The notes: generated from the sequence alone by a model not told the origin. A stretch of DNA of 7,135 bases from PNC22 sp035654175 (GCA_035654175.1 DASRXL010000016.1:1-7135); one strand, 5' to 3'. Counted from the first letter of the stretch, positions 1 through 6,121 are shown. Program-made: numbers and translations.

Positions 1-1
1 G

Positions 2-1243
2 CGGGTGGAGGGGCTGCTGGCCGAGCTGGGCGAGCTTCGGATCGCGGAGACGCGGGTGCGGCAGGAGATCGAGGCGGGGAGGCGGGTGCACGAGGAGCGG
101 GAGCGGTCGCTGGCGCGGGAGCGTGAGGCGCTGGAGAAGCAGGTCGGGGAGCTGGACGGGCGGATGTCGGAGGCGTTCGAGGCGCTGTCGGCCAAGTCGC
201 TGCGGGCGGCTTCGGAGGACTTTCTGAAGCGGGCGAAGGCGCAGTTCGAGGCGCAGCAGAAGGAGGACGCGGCGGAGCTGGAGCGGAGGCGGGCGGCGGT
301 GGAGCAGCTGGTCAAGCCGATCAGCGAGACGCTGGCGGCGACGCGGGAGCGGCTGGAATCGATCGAGCGGGCGCGGGCGGAGCACTTCGCGCGGTTCTAC
401 GAGCACATGGAGCAGATCGCGGGGGCGAGCAGCGGGCTGCGGGAGGAGACGGCGCGGCTGACCAAGGCGCTGAGCCGCCCGGAGATCCGGGGGCAGTACG
501 GGGAGATCCAGCTCCGCCGGGTGGCGGAGCTGGCGGGGATGACGAGCTACTGCGACTTCTGCGAGCAGGCGAGCGTGCGCGACGGGGACGGGAACCTGCT
601 GCGGCCTGACATGGTGGTGACGCTGCCGAACGAGCGGGTGGTGGCGGTGGACGCGAAGACGAACACGTACGCGTACATCGAGGCGGTGAACGCGCGGGAC
701 GGTGCGGAACGGGAGGCGTGTCTGGACCGGTTCGCGCGGCACGTGGCGGAGCAGGCGAAGAAGCTGGCGGACAAGAGGTATTGGAGCGCGTGGGAGGGGA
801 GCCCGGAATTCGTCGTGATGTTCGTGCCGGGGGATCACTTCATCGACGCGGCGCTGGCGCGGCGGCCGGAGCTGATGGAGCAGGCGGCGCAGATGGGGGT
901 GATCCTGGCGAGCCCGAGCACGCTGATCGGGCTCTTGCGGGCGGTGGCGGTGGGGTGGAGGGAGCACCGGCTTGCGGAGGAGGCGAACGAGCTCTTCGCG
1001 CTGGGGCGGGAGCTGCACGAGCGGGCGGCGGTGGCGTTCGAGCACGTGGCGGGGCTGGGCGGCGCGCTCGAGGGGGCGATGAAGAAGTACAACCAGATGG
1101 TCGGGTCCATCGATGCGAGGCTGACGCCGACGCTGCGGAAATTCGAGGAAGCGGGGGCGAGGAGCGCCAAGCCGCTGCCGGAGCTGAAGCCGGTGGACGG
1201 GATGGCGCGCACGATGCAGATGCTGCCGATCGCGGAGGCATGA
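2..1243 (+). CDS. rmuC: DNA recombination protein RmuC (5' end outside window)
   Basis: RmuC-family protein; in E. coli RmuC limits inversions at inverted repeats and is thought to be a nuclease acting on unusual DNA structures. Counting from the GTG at 5, residues 1-105 are charged, Glu/Arg/Lys-rich coiled coil. The RmuC domain runs from about 104 (KPISETL) to 380 and shows the family blocks: IRGQYGEIQLRRVAELAGM (161-179), RPDMVV (200-205), VDAK (215-218), PEFVVMFVPG (267-276), the SPSTLIGLLRAVAVGWREH stretch (303-321) and YNQMVGSID (362-370). RPDMVV followed by DAK fits a PD-(D/E)xK nuclease core, with D202, D216 and K218 as likely catalytic residues. The frame is open to the left edge, and the N-terminal membrane helix usual for this family is missing from the visible part, so the GTG at 5 is probably not the true start. 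The stop is TGA at 1241-1243. The C-terminal tail (about 385-412) is not part of the conserved domain. Confidence 0.95.
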   Translation, partial: RVEGLLAELGELRIAETRVRQEIEAGRRVHEERERSLAREREALEKQVGELDGRMSEAFEALSAKSLRAASEDFLKRAKAQFEAQQKEDAAELERRRAAVEQLVKPISETLAATRERLESIERARAEHFARFYEHMEQIAGASSGLREETARLTKALSRPEIRGQYGEIQLRRVAELAGMTSYCDFCEQASVRDGDGNLLRPDMVVTLPNERVVAVDAKTNTYAYIEAVNARDGAEREACLDRFARHVAEQAKKLADKRYWSAWEGSPEFVVMFVPGDHFIDAALARRPELMEQAAQMGVILASPSTLIGLLRAVAVGWREHRLAEEANELFALGRELHERAAVAFEHVAGLGGALEGAMKKYNQMVGSIDARLTPTLRKFEEAGARSAKPLPELKPVDGMARTMQMLPIAEA

Positions 1244-1274
1244 GCGCTGGGCGCGACGTCGCGGGAGCCCGTTC

Positions 1275-1808
1275 GTGTCGCGAGAGCAGGCCTTGGTGCA
1301 TGCGGTCGGATGGCTGCTGGGGCCGGCGTGGATCCGGCGGATGCGCCGGCGGCATCGGCTAGGGCGGCGGCCGCTGACGGAGGCCGAGCTGGAGCGCCTG
1401 GGCCGGTACTTTTCGCCGGAGCTGCTCGCGCGGGTGCGGGTGGTCGAGGTGCGGCGGATCGAGCTGTGGGGGTCGGGGCGTGTGCGGTCGATTGCGGCGC
1501 GGCGGGGGGGGCGTGTCGCGACGCGGCCCGCGGGTCTGACGCTCGATGACCTGGTTCTCGTGATCGACAACGCCGCGGACCGCGGCTCGCTGCTGTTCCA
1601 CGAGCTCGTGCACGTGGCGCAGTTTGCGAGGCTGGGCCGGCGCGGGTTCGCGGCGCGCTACCTGACGGAGTGGTGGAACGCGGGGCGCGACGTGGGGCGG
1701 ATCGATATGGAGCGGGATGCGTATGAGCTGCAGGCGAGGTTCGAGCATGGCGAGGCGTTCTCGGTCGAGGCAGAGGTAGCGCGGCGGCTCGGAGGGCGCG
1801 GGGGCTGA
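1275..1808 (+). CDS. small HExxH (zincin-like) protein, function unknown
   Basis: 177-residue protein that I cannot assign to a characterised enzyme. The clear feature is LLFHELVHVAQF (107-118), an HExxH metal-binding motif in a hydrophobic helix, H109/E110/H113. It is followed at 139-156 by a helix of the form DVGRIDMERDAYELQARF, in which E146 or E151 could be the third zinc ligand. The arrangement (hydrophobic strand ending LVLVIDN, then HELVHVAQ, then an acidic helix) resembles the DUF4157-type metallopeptidase-like domains. The N-terminus (1-35) is basic and Arg-rich, with no convincing signal peptide. The GTG start at 1275 has GGGAG (1263-1267) seven bases upstream. It begins 31 bases after rmuC and may be co-transcribed with it, but this implies no shared function. 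Coding is supported by the composition and by the conserved-looking core; activity is inference. Confidence 0.65.
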   Translation: MSREQALVHAVGWLLGPAWIRRMRRRHRLGRRPLTEAELERLGRYFSPELLARVRVVEVRRIELWGSGRVRSIAARRGGRVATRPAGLTLDDLVLVIDNAADRGSLLFHELVHVAQFARLGRRGFAARYLTEWWNAGRDVGRIDMERDAYELQARFEHGEAFSVEAEVARRLGGRGG

Positions 1809-1810
1809 AA

Positions 1811-1880
1811 GGCGCGCCCCCGGCAGGAGGCCGGGCGCCGGCGGAAGGCTCCGCGCCGGCAGCAGAGGCTCCGCTCCGGC
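1811..1880. repeat. GC-rich hairpins and 15-bp direct repeat after the HELVH gene
   Basis: The gap between the HELVH gene and the HtrA gene holds three overlapping structures. CCCGGC at 1819-1824 pairs with GCCGGG at 1830-1835 around an AGGAG loop. GCCGGCGGA at 1837-1845 pairs with 1850-1860 around an AGGC loop if two bases (GC) bulge out. AGGCTCCGCGCCGGC (1846-1860) recurs as AGGCTCCGCTCCGGC (1866-1880), 14 of 15 identical, 20 bases apart. None is followed by a T tract, so a classical intrinsic terminator is not supported. A terminator of another kind, an mRNA-stabilising structure or a dispersed genomic repeat all remain possible. Confidence 0.5.
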
Positions 1881-1909
1881 GGGGTGTAGACTGCGGCGGC
1901 GGTTCTGGC

Positions 1910-1915
1910 AGGAGG
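1910..1915 (+). promoter_or_regulatory. strong ribosome binding site of the HtrA gene
   Basis: AGGAGG, a full Shine-Dalgarno match, lies six bases before the ATG at 1922. It fixes the start just ahead of the signal peptide. No convincing -10/-35 pair is visible upstream. Confidence 0.85.
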
Positions 1916-1921
1916 CTTCAG

Positions 1922-3298
1922 ATGCGGCGAGCGATTTTGGCGGCGGCTGTCGGCGCGGGGGTCATGTGGGGGGGCGCCGGCGCGGCGCAGGACGCGGCGC
2001 CGCCGGCGATCGCCGAGTACCCGGACTTCCGGCAGATCGTGCAGGAGGCGAAGGAGAAGGTTTTCCCGGCGGTGGTGTATATCCGGGTGGTGAGCGAGAG
2101 CACGGAGAGCGGCAAGCGCGTGCTGCAGGAGTCGTCGGGTTCGGGCGTGATCATCACGCCGGAGGGGCACATTCTGACGAACTGGCACGTGGTGGAGAAG
2201 GCGCAGCGGGTGCGGTGCCTGCTGAGCGACGGACGGCACGCGCCGGCGACGATCCTCGGCAGCGACAAGGACACGGACTTGGCGGTCATCCGGCTGGATC
2301 TCGACACGGCGGAGGAAGTGCCGCACGCCAGGCTCGGCGACTCGACCATGCTGCGCGAGGGCGACTTCGTGATGGCGATGGGGGCTCCGTGGGGGCTGGA
2401 CCGCTCGGTCTCGATCGGGATCGTGTCGAGCACGGCGCGGTATCTGGAGGGGGTGAGCGAGTACAGCCTCTGGATCCAGACGGATGCGGCGATCAATCCC
2501 GGCAATTCGGGCGGGCCGCTCGTCAACACGGCGGGTGAGGTCGTCGGGATCAACACGCGCGGCGCGGCGCAGGTGGCCGATGGTCTGGGGTTCAGCATCC
2601 CGGCGGCGACAATCGAGATCCTGTGGCCGCGGCTGCGGGATGAGGGGCAGGTGACGTGGAGCTGGACGGGGCTGCGGCTGCAGGCGCTGAGCGACTTCAA
2701 CAAGGACATCTACTTTCCGTACACCGAGGGCGTGATCGTGGCGGAGACGGACCTGGACAGCCCGGCGCGCGAGGCGGGGATCCGGGCGCGGGACCGGATC
2801 GTGCGGATCAACGGCGGATCGGTGACGGCTGAGCGCGAGAACGACCTGCCGCGGGTGCGGCGGATGCTCGGGCTGCTGCCGAAGGGGGAGGAGGCGGCGC
2901 TGGAGCTGGTGCGGGGGGAAGAGACGATCGAGGTCAGGATCACGCCCCGGGAGAAGGGGCGGGTCGAGGGCGAGGAGCTGGCGCTGAAGCGGTGGGATTT
3001 CACCGTGAAGGCGATCAACCAGTTCGACAACCCGGACCTGTACTTCTTCAAGAAGCAGGGCGTGTTCGTGTACGGGGTGAAGTGGCCGGGGAACGCCGCG
3101 AGCGCGGGGCTGAGCCGGGGCGACATCCTGCTGCGGGTCGACGACCAGAGCGTGGAATCGATCGAGGACGTGCGCCGGGTGCACGAGCAGCTCGTGGCGG
3201 ACGTGGACAGCAAGCACCGGGCGGTGCTGAGCGTGATGCGCGGCGGCCTGGTGCGGCAGGTGGTGCTGGACTACCGGCGGGATTATTCGAAGGAATGA
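1922..3298 (+). CDS. HtrA/DegP-family periplasmic serine protease, two PDZ domains
   Basis: Secreted trypsin-fold protease/chaperone of envelope protein quality control, 458 residues, about DegP length. Residues 1-22 form a signal peptide (MRRAILAAAVGAGVMWGGAGAA), with likely cleavage near Q23. The protease domain spans about 33-240. The triad is H89 in LTNWHVV, D119 in SDKDTDLAVIRL and S196 in INPGNSGGPLVN; the GNSGGP oxyanion motif is intact, so it should be active. PDZ1 is about 248-342 (WTGLRLQAL, then GVIVAETDLDSPAREAGI and DRIVRINGG). PDZ2 is about 355-450 (GVFVYGVKWPGNAASAGL, then RGDILLRVDDQSV). The ATG is set by AGGAGG at 1910-1915. The TGA stop at 3296-3298 directly joins a GATGAG repeat region. 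A probable degenerate relative follows 96 bases downstream on the same strand, suggesting duplication and joint function. Family assignment is sure; substrate is unknown. A degP or htrA symbol is withheld because orthology cannot be judged here. Confidence 0.95.
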   Translation: MRRAILAAAVGAGVMWGGAGAAQDAAPPAIAEYPDFRQIVQEAKEKVFPAVVYIRVVSESTESGKRVLQESSGSGVIITPEGHILTNWHVVEKAQRVRCLLSDGRHAPATILGSDKDTDLAVIRLDLDTAEEVPHARLGDSTMLREGDFVMAMGAPWGLDRSVSIGIVSSTARYLEGVSEYSLWIQTDAAINPGNSGGPLVNTAGEVVGINTRGAAQVADGLGFSIPAATIEILWPRLRDEGQVTWSWTGLRLQALSDFNKDIYFPYTEGVIVAETDLDSPAREAGIRARDRIVRINGGSVTAERENDLPRVRRMLGLLPKGEEAALELVRGEETIEVRITPREKGRVEGEELALKRWDFTVKAINQFDNPDLYFFKKQGVFVYGVKWPGNAASAGLSRGDILLRVDDQSVESIEDVRRVHEQLVADVDSKHRAVLSVMRGGLVRQVVLDYRRDYSKE

Positions 3299-3355
3299 GG
3301 ATGAAGGCGGAAGGATGAGGGATGAGCCGCGAGGGGGTCCATCCTCGCTCATCCC
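3296..3355. repeat. GATGAG-type repeat with 9-bp inverted repeat after the HtrA stop
   Basis: Starting at the TGA stop, the + strand reads as purine-rich units containing GATGA at 3300, 3314 and 3321. GGGATGAGC (3319-3327) is then a perfect inverted match of GCTCATCCC (3347-3355), with a 19-base loop. A partly competing pairing is CGAGG (3330-3334) with CCTCG (3343-3347). There is no T tract after the stem. It may end or protect the HtrA mRNA. It also has the same plan (a TGAGG-containing arm at a stop codon, then a complementary arm) as the larger gene-bearing unit at 5603-6121, and could be an empty version of such a unit; that link is inference. Confidence 0.6.
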
Positions 3356-3394
3356 ATGCAATGGTGCGCTTGGGCGTGGAAAGGACTCGGTGTG

Positions 3395-5608
3395 ATGAAG
3401 TCGCTGAGGCGGGTGACGGGCATTGCGGCGCTGATCGTGATTCCCGGCATGGCACGAGCTCAGACCGAGGAAAAGGGGCCGGGCGACGCGGAGATCATCG
3501 ACGGGATCGCCGACGCGGTGGTCATGGTCGAGCACACGTTCCGGTACGACAACGGGGAGGCGCCGCGGGCAGAGCCGGCGGGTTTGGCGTACGCATCCGC
3601 CGAGGGGGACGTGGAGAGCGACTGGTCGGCGATGATCACGCAGGAGCGTCCGGCGGAGAGGCAGGGGTATCTCATCGCGCCGGACCTGGTGCTGACCGTG
3701 GACCCGCTGGTGCACGCCAGGTTCGTCGAGAAGATCGAGGTGCGGGCCGGCGAGCGGGTGGTGCGGGCGCACCCGGAGGCGCACGCTGTCGGCGAGAACG
3801 CGCTCCTGCTCCGGCTTGAGGAGCCGCTCGCGGGCGTGGAGCCGCTGGAGTTTGACGGCGCGGCGGAGGGGCCGTACAGGGCGGTGCACGGGAGGCTCGG
3901 GAACGGGCGGTGGTGGCTCTCGGCGAGCGGGGTGGACACGCAGACGGTGATCTCGCGCGACGGGCCGCGGTATCACGCCTCGCCGTGGCCGAGCCTGATC
4001 GTGAGCAAGGGGGGGACGCCGGTGTCGGCGTGCTTCGACGGCATGCTGGAGCTGGATGGATCATGGAAGCGTCCCCCCTCGGATTGGCGGTGGATGCCCG
4101 CCGCCGAGCTGGAGGAGGCGATCGCCAAGGTCGGCGCGGCTGCGGACGCGGCGCTGCCGCGGGTCGAGCTGCGGTTCCGCAGCCCGGCGCAGCAGGCTCC
4201 GCAGAGCCCGTACGGCTGGGGCGAGGACTACGAGCAGGAGATCACCGAGTGGAACGGCACGGGCGTGCTGCTCGACGAGCGTCGCGTGCTCGTGCTCGCG
4301 CATCTGAAGCCGAAGTTGACGGCGCGGCTCGAGACGGTGCTGGTGCACCTGGCCGACGGCCGGGAGATCCCGGCGGAGTTCCGGGGCAGCCTTCGGGATT
4401 ACGGCGCGATGCTGGTCGAGCTCTCCGAATCGGCGCCGGGCGCGGCGGCGATCTCGGCGCGGGGCATCATGGACGTCGAGGACGAGCTGCTGGTGCGGTC
4501 GCAGGTGCGGGTGCTCGGCGAGAGCCGCACGAGCTACGAGTGGCAGGCGCGGCTGGCGCGGATGACCCGGGGGTATCGGGGCTCCGTGCTCGGGTCCTTC
4601 GGCGATGTTTCCGCGTCGGGCCAGGAGACCGGCGACGGGCAGGAAGGGCCGATGAGCTTCCTGTTCACGCCCGGGGGCGAGCTGGTGGCGTTGCCGCTGA
4701 TGGTGCGGGAGAAGGTGGCGACCGAGGCGGGCTGGGACGGGGGCGGCTGGTCGAGGGCGTCGCAAACGACCACGGTGCTTGCGGCGGGAGACGTCGAACG
4801 CATCCTTGCATCCGGCGAGGGCGCGATCGATCCCGACAACCGGCCGCTCTCGGAGGCGGAGGAGCACCGGCTGGCGTGGCTCGGGGTGGAGCTGCAGGCG
4901 ATGGATCCGGACCTCGCCCGGTTCAACGACGTCGTGGAGCAGACCAACGGGGGTCAGACGGGCGGCATCGTGACGTACGTGTACGGGGGGTCACCGGCGG
5001 CGAAGGCCGGGATGCAGGTCGGGGACGTGCTGCTGCGCCTGCACGTGCAGGGGCAGCCGCGTCCGGTTGAGGTGCAGGTGAGCCCGTACGACATGGGCTG
5101 GGGCGGGCAGTTCATCGAGGCGCTGGACCAGATCGACCCGGAGTACTTCGATCAGGTCCCGCCGCCGTGGGGCGGGGCGGAGACAATGCTGACGCGTGCG
5201 TTGACGGACGTCGGGTTCGGCACGCCGTTCGCGGCGGAGGTGTTCCGCGGCGGCGGGGTGTTGAGCCTGGAGTTCGTGGTGGAGGAGGGGCCGGCGCACT
5301 TCGGGGCTGCGGCGAAGTTCAAGAGCGAGGCCGCGGGGCTGACGGTGAAGGACGTGACGTACGAGGTGCGCCGGTTCTTCCAGCTCGCGCCGGAGGACCC
5401 GGGCGTGATCGTGGCGAAGATCGAGCAGGGGGAGCTTGCGGCGGTCGCGGGGCTGAAGCCCTACGAGCTGATCGTGAGCGTGAACGACGAGCCGGTGCAT
5501 TCGGTGGAGGAGTTCGAGGGGGCGCTGGCCGCGGGCGGTGAGATGCGGTTCGGGGTGAAGCGGCTGCACGTTGGGAGGATCGTGAAGCTGCGACTGCCCG
5601 AAGAGTGA
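3395..5608 (+). CDS. exported tandem degenerate HtrA-like protein with two PDZ domains (probable pseudoprotease)
   Basis: 737 residues from the ATG at 3395. I prefer it to the ATG at 3356 because it opens directly on a signal peptide (MKSLRRVTGIAALIVIPGMARA, likely cleavage after ARA) and has AAGGA ten bases upstream. Two protease-like folds can be aligned by eye to the neighbouring HtrA. Fold 1 (about 36-245): GYLIAPDLVLTVDP puts P104 at the His position, GENALLLRL puts N135 at the Asp position, and SKGGTPVS has Gly at the Ser position. Fold 2 (about 255-470): GTGVLLDERRVLVLAH keeps H303, DYGAMLVEL has G337 for Asp, and DGQEGPM lacks the GNSGGP serine. PDZ-like regions lie at about 494-630 (WLGVELQAM, GSPAAKAGM, GDVLLRL) and 645-735 (GVIVAKIEQGELAAVAGL, VSVNDEPV). 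The family relation is inferred, and proteolysis is unlikely. Probable role: substrate-binding or regulatory partner of the adjacent HtrA in the cell envelope. The TGA stop lies inside the left repeat arm of the next unit. Confidence 0.85.
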   Translation: MKSLRRVTGIAALIVIPGMARAQTEEKGPGDAEIIDGIADAVVMVEHTFRYDNGEAPRAEPAGLAYASAEGDVESDWSAMITQERPAERQGYLIAPDLVLTVDPLVHARFVEKIEVRAGERVVRAHPEAHAVGENALLLRLEEPLAGVEPLEFDGAAEGPYRAVHGRLGNGRWWLSASGVDTQTVISRDGPRYHASPWPSLIVSKGGTPVSACFDGMLELDGSWKRPPSDWRWMPAAELEEAIAKVGAAADAALPRVELRFRSPAQQAPQSPYGWGEDYEQEITEWNGTGVLLDERRVLVLAHLKPKLTARLETVLVHLADGREIPAEFRGSLRDYGAMLVELSESAPGAAAISARGIMDVEDELLVRSQVRVLGESRTSYEWQARLARMTRGYRGSVLGSFGDVSASGQETGDGQEGPMSFLFTPGGELVALPLMVREKVATEAGWDGGGWSRASQTTTVLAAGDVERILASGEGAIDPDNRPLSEAEEHRLAWLGVELQAMDPDLARFNDVVEQTNGGQTGGIVTYVYGGSPAAKAGMQVGDVLLRLHVQGQPRPVEVQVSPYDMGWGGQFIEALDQIDPEYFDQVPPPWGGAETMLTRALTDVGFGTPFAAEVFRGGGVLSLEFVVEEGPAHFGAAAKFKSEAAGLTVKDVTYEVRRFFQLAPEDPGVIVAKIEQGELAAVAGLKPYELIVSVNDEPVHSVEEFEGALAAGGEMRFGVKRLHVGRIVKLRLPEE

Positions 5609-5660
5609 GGTGTGGGGTGTGGGGGTGTGGGGTGTGGGAGGTTGAGGTGAAAGGTGTGGG
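5603..5660 (+). repeat. left repeat arm, GAGGTGT/GGGGTGT tandem units
   Basis: Tandem units: GAGGTGT (5607-5613), GGGGTGT (5614-5620), GGGGGTGT (5621-5628), GGGGTGT (5629-5635). A looser tail to 5660 includes GAGGTG (5644-5649) and AAAGGTGTGGG (5650-5660). The first units overlap the last codon (GAG) and the TGA stop of the pseudoprotease gene. The tail echoes the right arm read on the minus strand, which carries GAGGTGTGCAAAGG (6091-6104). Confidence 0.85.
5614..5638 (+). other. canonical G-quadruplex motif
   Basis: Four G runs (5614-5617, 5621-5625, 5629-5632, 5636-5638) are separated by three identical TGT loops. This meets the standard G3+N1-7 rule on the coding strand, five bases after the pseudoprotease stop. 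If it folds in DNA or mRNA, it would compete with pairing of this arm to the right arm. Folding is inferred from sequence only. Confidence 0.6.
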
Positions 5661-5678
5661 AGACAAGGGAGACCTTCG

Positions 5679-6089
5679 ATGCAGCGCGACGGCGAGGCTC
5701 CGAGGCTTGCGACGACGCACACAGATTTGGATGTGTGGAAGATGGCATTCACAGCCTCTATGCGGATCTTCGAACTGACGAAGTCGTTCCCGAAGGAGGA
5801 GACGTATGCGCTCACCAGTCAGATCCGCAGATCGTCGCGCTCGGTCACCATCAACCTTACCGAGGCCTGGCGCAAGCGCAGGTACGAGGCCGCCTTTGTG
5901 GCGAAGCTGAGCGACGCGGAAACTGAGGCTGCCGAAACTCAGGATTGGCTGCGCTACGCCGTGGCGTGCAAGTATGCGGATATCGGTACAGGCAAGGAAT
6001 TGCACGAGATCTACGATAGGATCCTGCGCACCTTGGTCGGGATGATCAATCACGCTTCGTCGTGGACCATCTCCGATCACCGCGATTGA
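5679..6089 (+). CDS. four-helix-bundle protein, 23S rRNA intervening-sequence (S23) family
   Basis: 136 residues, near the usual family length of about 120. Recognisable features in order: DLDVWKMAF (16-24) opening helix 1; FPKEETYALTSQIRRSSRSVTINLTEAW (37-64), the family's signature region, where many members read N-I-A-E-G/A; then RKRRYEAAFVAKLSDAETEAAETQDWLRYA (65-94) across helices 2-3; and a final helix at 108-124. The family includes ORFs found in 23S rRNA intervening sequences and is related in fold to the Avd accessory protein of diversity-generating retroelements. Biochemical function is unknown, and basic faces suggest nucleic-acid binding. ATG 5679 has GGGAG (5667-5671) seven bases upstream; the first 15 residues are not part of the conserved domain. 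Composition is clearly lower in GC than the flanking genes, suggesting separate acquisition. It lies 70 bases after the pseudoprotease gene, inside complementary repeat arms, with no reverse transcriptase nearby. Confidence 0.9.
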   Translation: MQRDGEAPRLATTHTDLDVWKMAFTASMRIFELTKSFPKEETYALTSQIRRSSRSVTINLTEAWRKRRYEAAFVAKLSDAETEAAETQDWLRYAVACKYADIGTGKELHEIYDRILRTLVGMINHASSWTISDHRD

Positions 6090-6095
6090 CCTTTG

Positions 6096-6121
6096 CACAC
6101 CTCACACCTCACACCTCACTC
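6096..6121 (-). repeat. right repeat arm, complementary to the left arm
   Basis: Read on the minus strand it is GAGTGAGGTGTG followed by two further GAGGTGT-type units (6096-6109). It covers almost all of the 26-base gap between the convergent four-helix-bundle and aminotransferase genes and includes the aminotransferase stop (TGA, complement of 6116-6118) and its last codon GAG. Differences from the left arm are A for G at two positions, which become G-U pairs in + strand RNA, and one missing G. Confidence 0.85.

Larger units (their letters stand above)
5603..6121. mobile_element. candidate IVS-like unit: four-helix-bundle gene enclosed by complementary arms
   Basis: A unit of about 519 bases made of a left repeat arm (5603-5660), one gene (5679-6089) and a right repeat arm (6096-6121). 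The outer arms pair over 26 bp: 5603-5621 with 6103-6121, then 5623-5629 with 6096-6102. This gives 24 Watson-Crick and 2 G-U pairs with G5622 bulged; the outermost 12 bp (GAGTGAGGTGTG) are perfect. The gene is clearly lower in GC than its neighbours. In some bacteria, intervening sequences in 23S rRNA have this plan: a stem enclosing a gene of the same protein family. No transposase, target duplication or second copy is visible, so mobility is inference. A bidirectional terminator that later gained a gene in its loop is the main alternative. Confidence 0.4.

Noticed and set aside
718..1362. Gly/Ala-rich + strand frame overlapping rmuC and the next gene
   Set aside because: It overlaps conserved RmuC motifs in another frame and has no recognisable domain.
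1819..1835. Intrinsic terminator after the HELVH gene
   Set aside because: The stem is present but no T tract follows. The same holds for the hairpin at 3319-3355.
1885..1890. TGTAGA as a possible -10 promoter element before the HtrA gene
   Set aside because: No -35-like sequence at suitable spacing, and the match to TATAAT is weak.
3356..3394. Upstream ATG adding 13 residues to the pseudoprotease
   Set aside because: It would place a Trp-rich stretch before the signal peptide and has no good ribosome binding site. ATG 3395 starts directly on a signal peptide.
1658..3976. Very long open frame on the minus strand (772 codons) opposite the HtrA gene and the start of the pseudoprotease gene
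   Set aside because: The translation is a low-complexity run of Arg, Pro and His with no domain. It is the antisense mirror of GC-rich codons in genes with clear protein families.
3910..5070. Open frame of 386 codons on the + strand within the pseudoprotease gene
   Set aside because: Gly/Arg/Ala-rich frame-shifted shadow. The other frame gives a signal peptide and recognisable protease-like and PDZ patterns.
5605..5660. CRISPR-like array
   Set aside because: The repeats are 7-8-base tandem units with no spacers, and no cas gene is near.
5603..6121. Diversity-generating retroelement, given the Avd-like fold of the small protein
   Set aside because: No reverse transcriptase, template repeat or variable repeat pair is visible. 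The sequence motifs fit the S23 intervening-sequence branch better.
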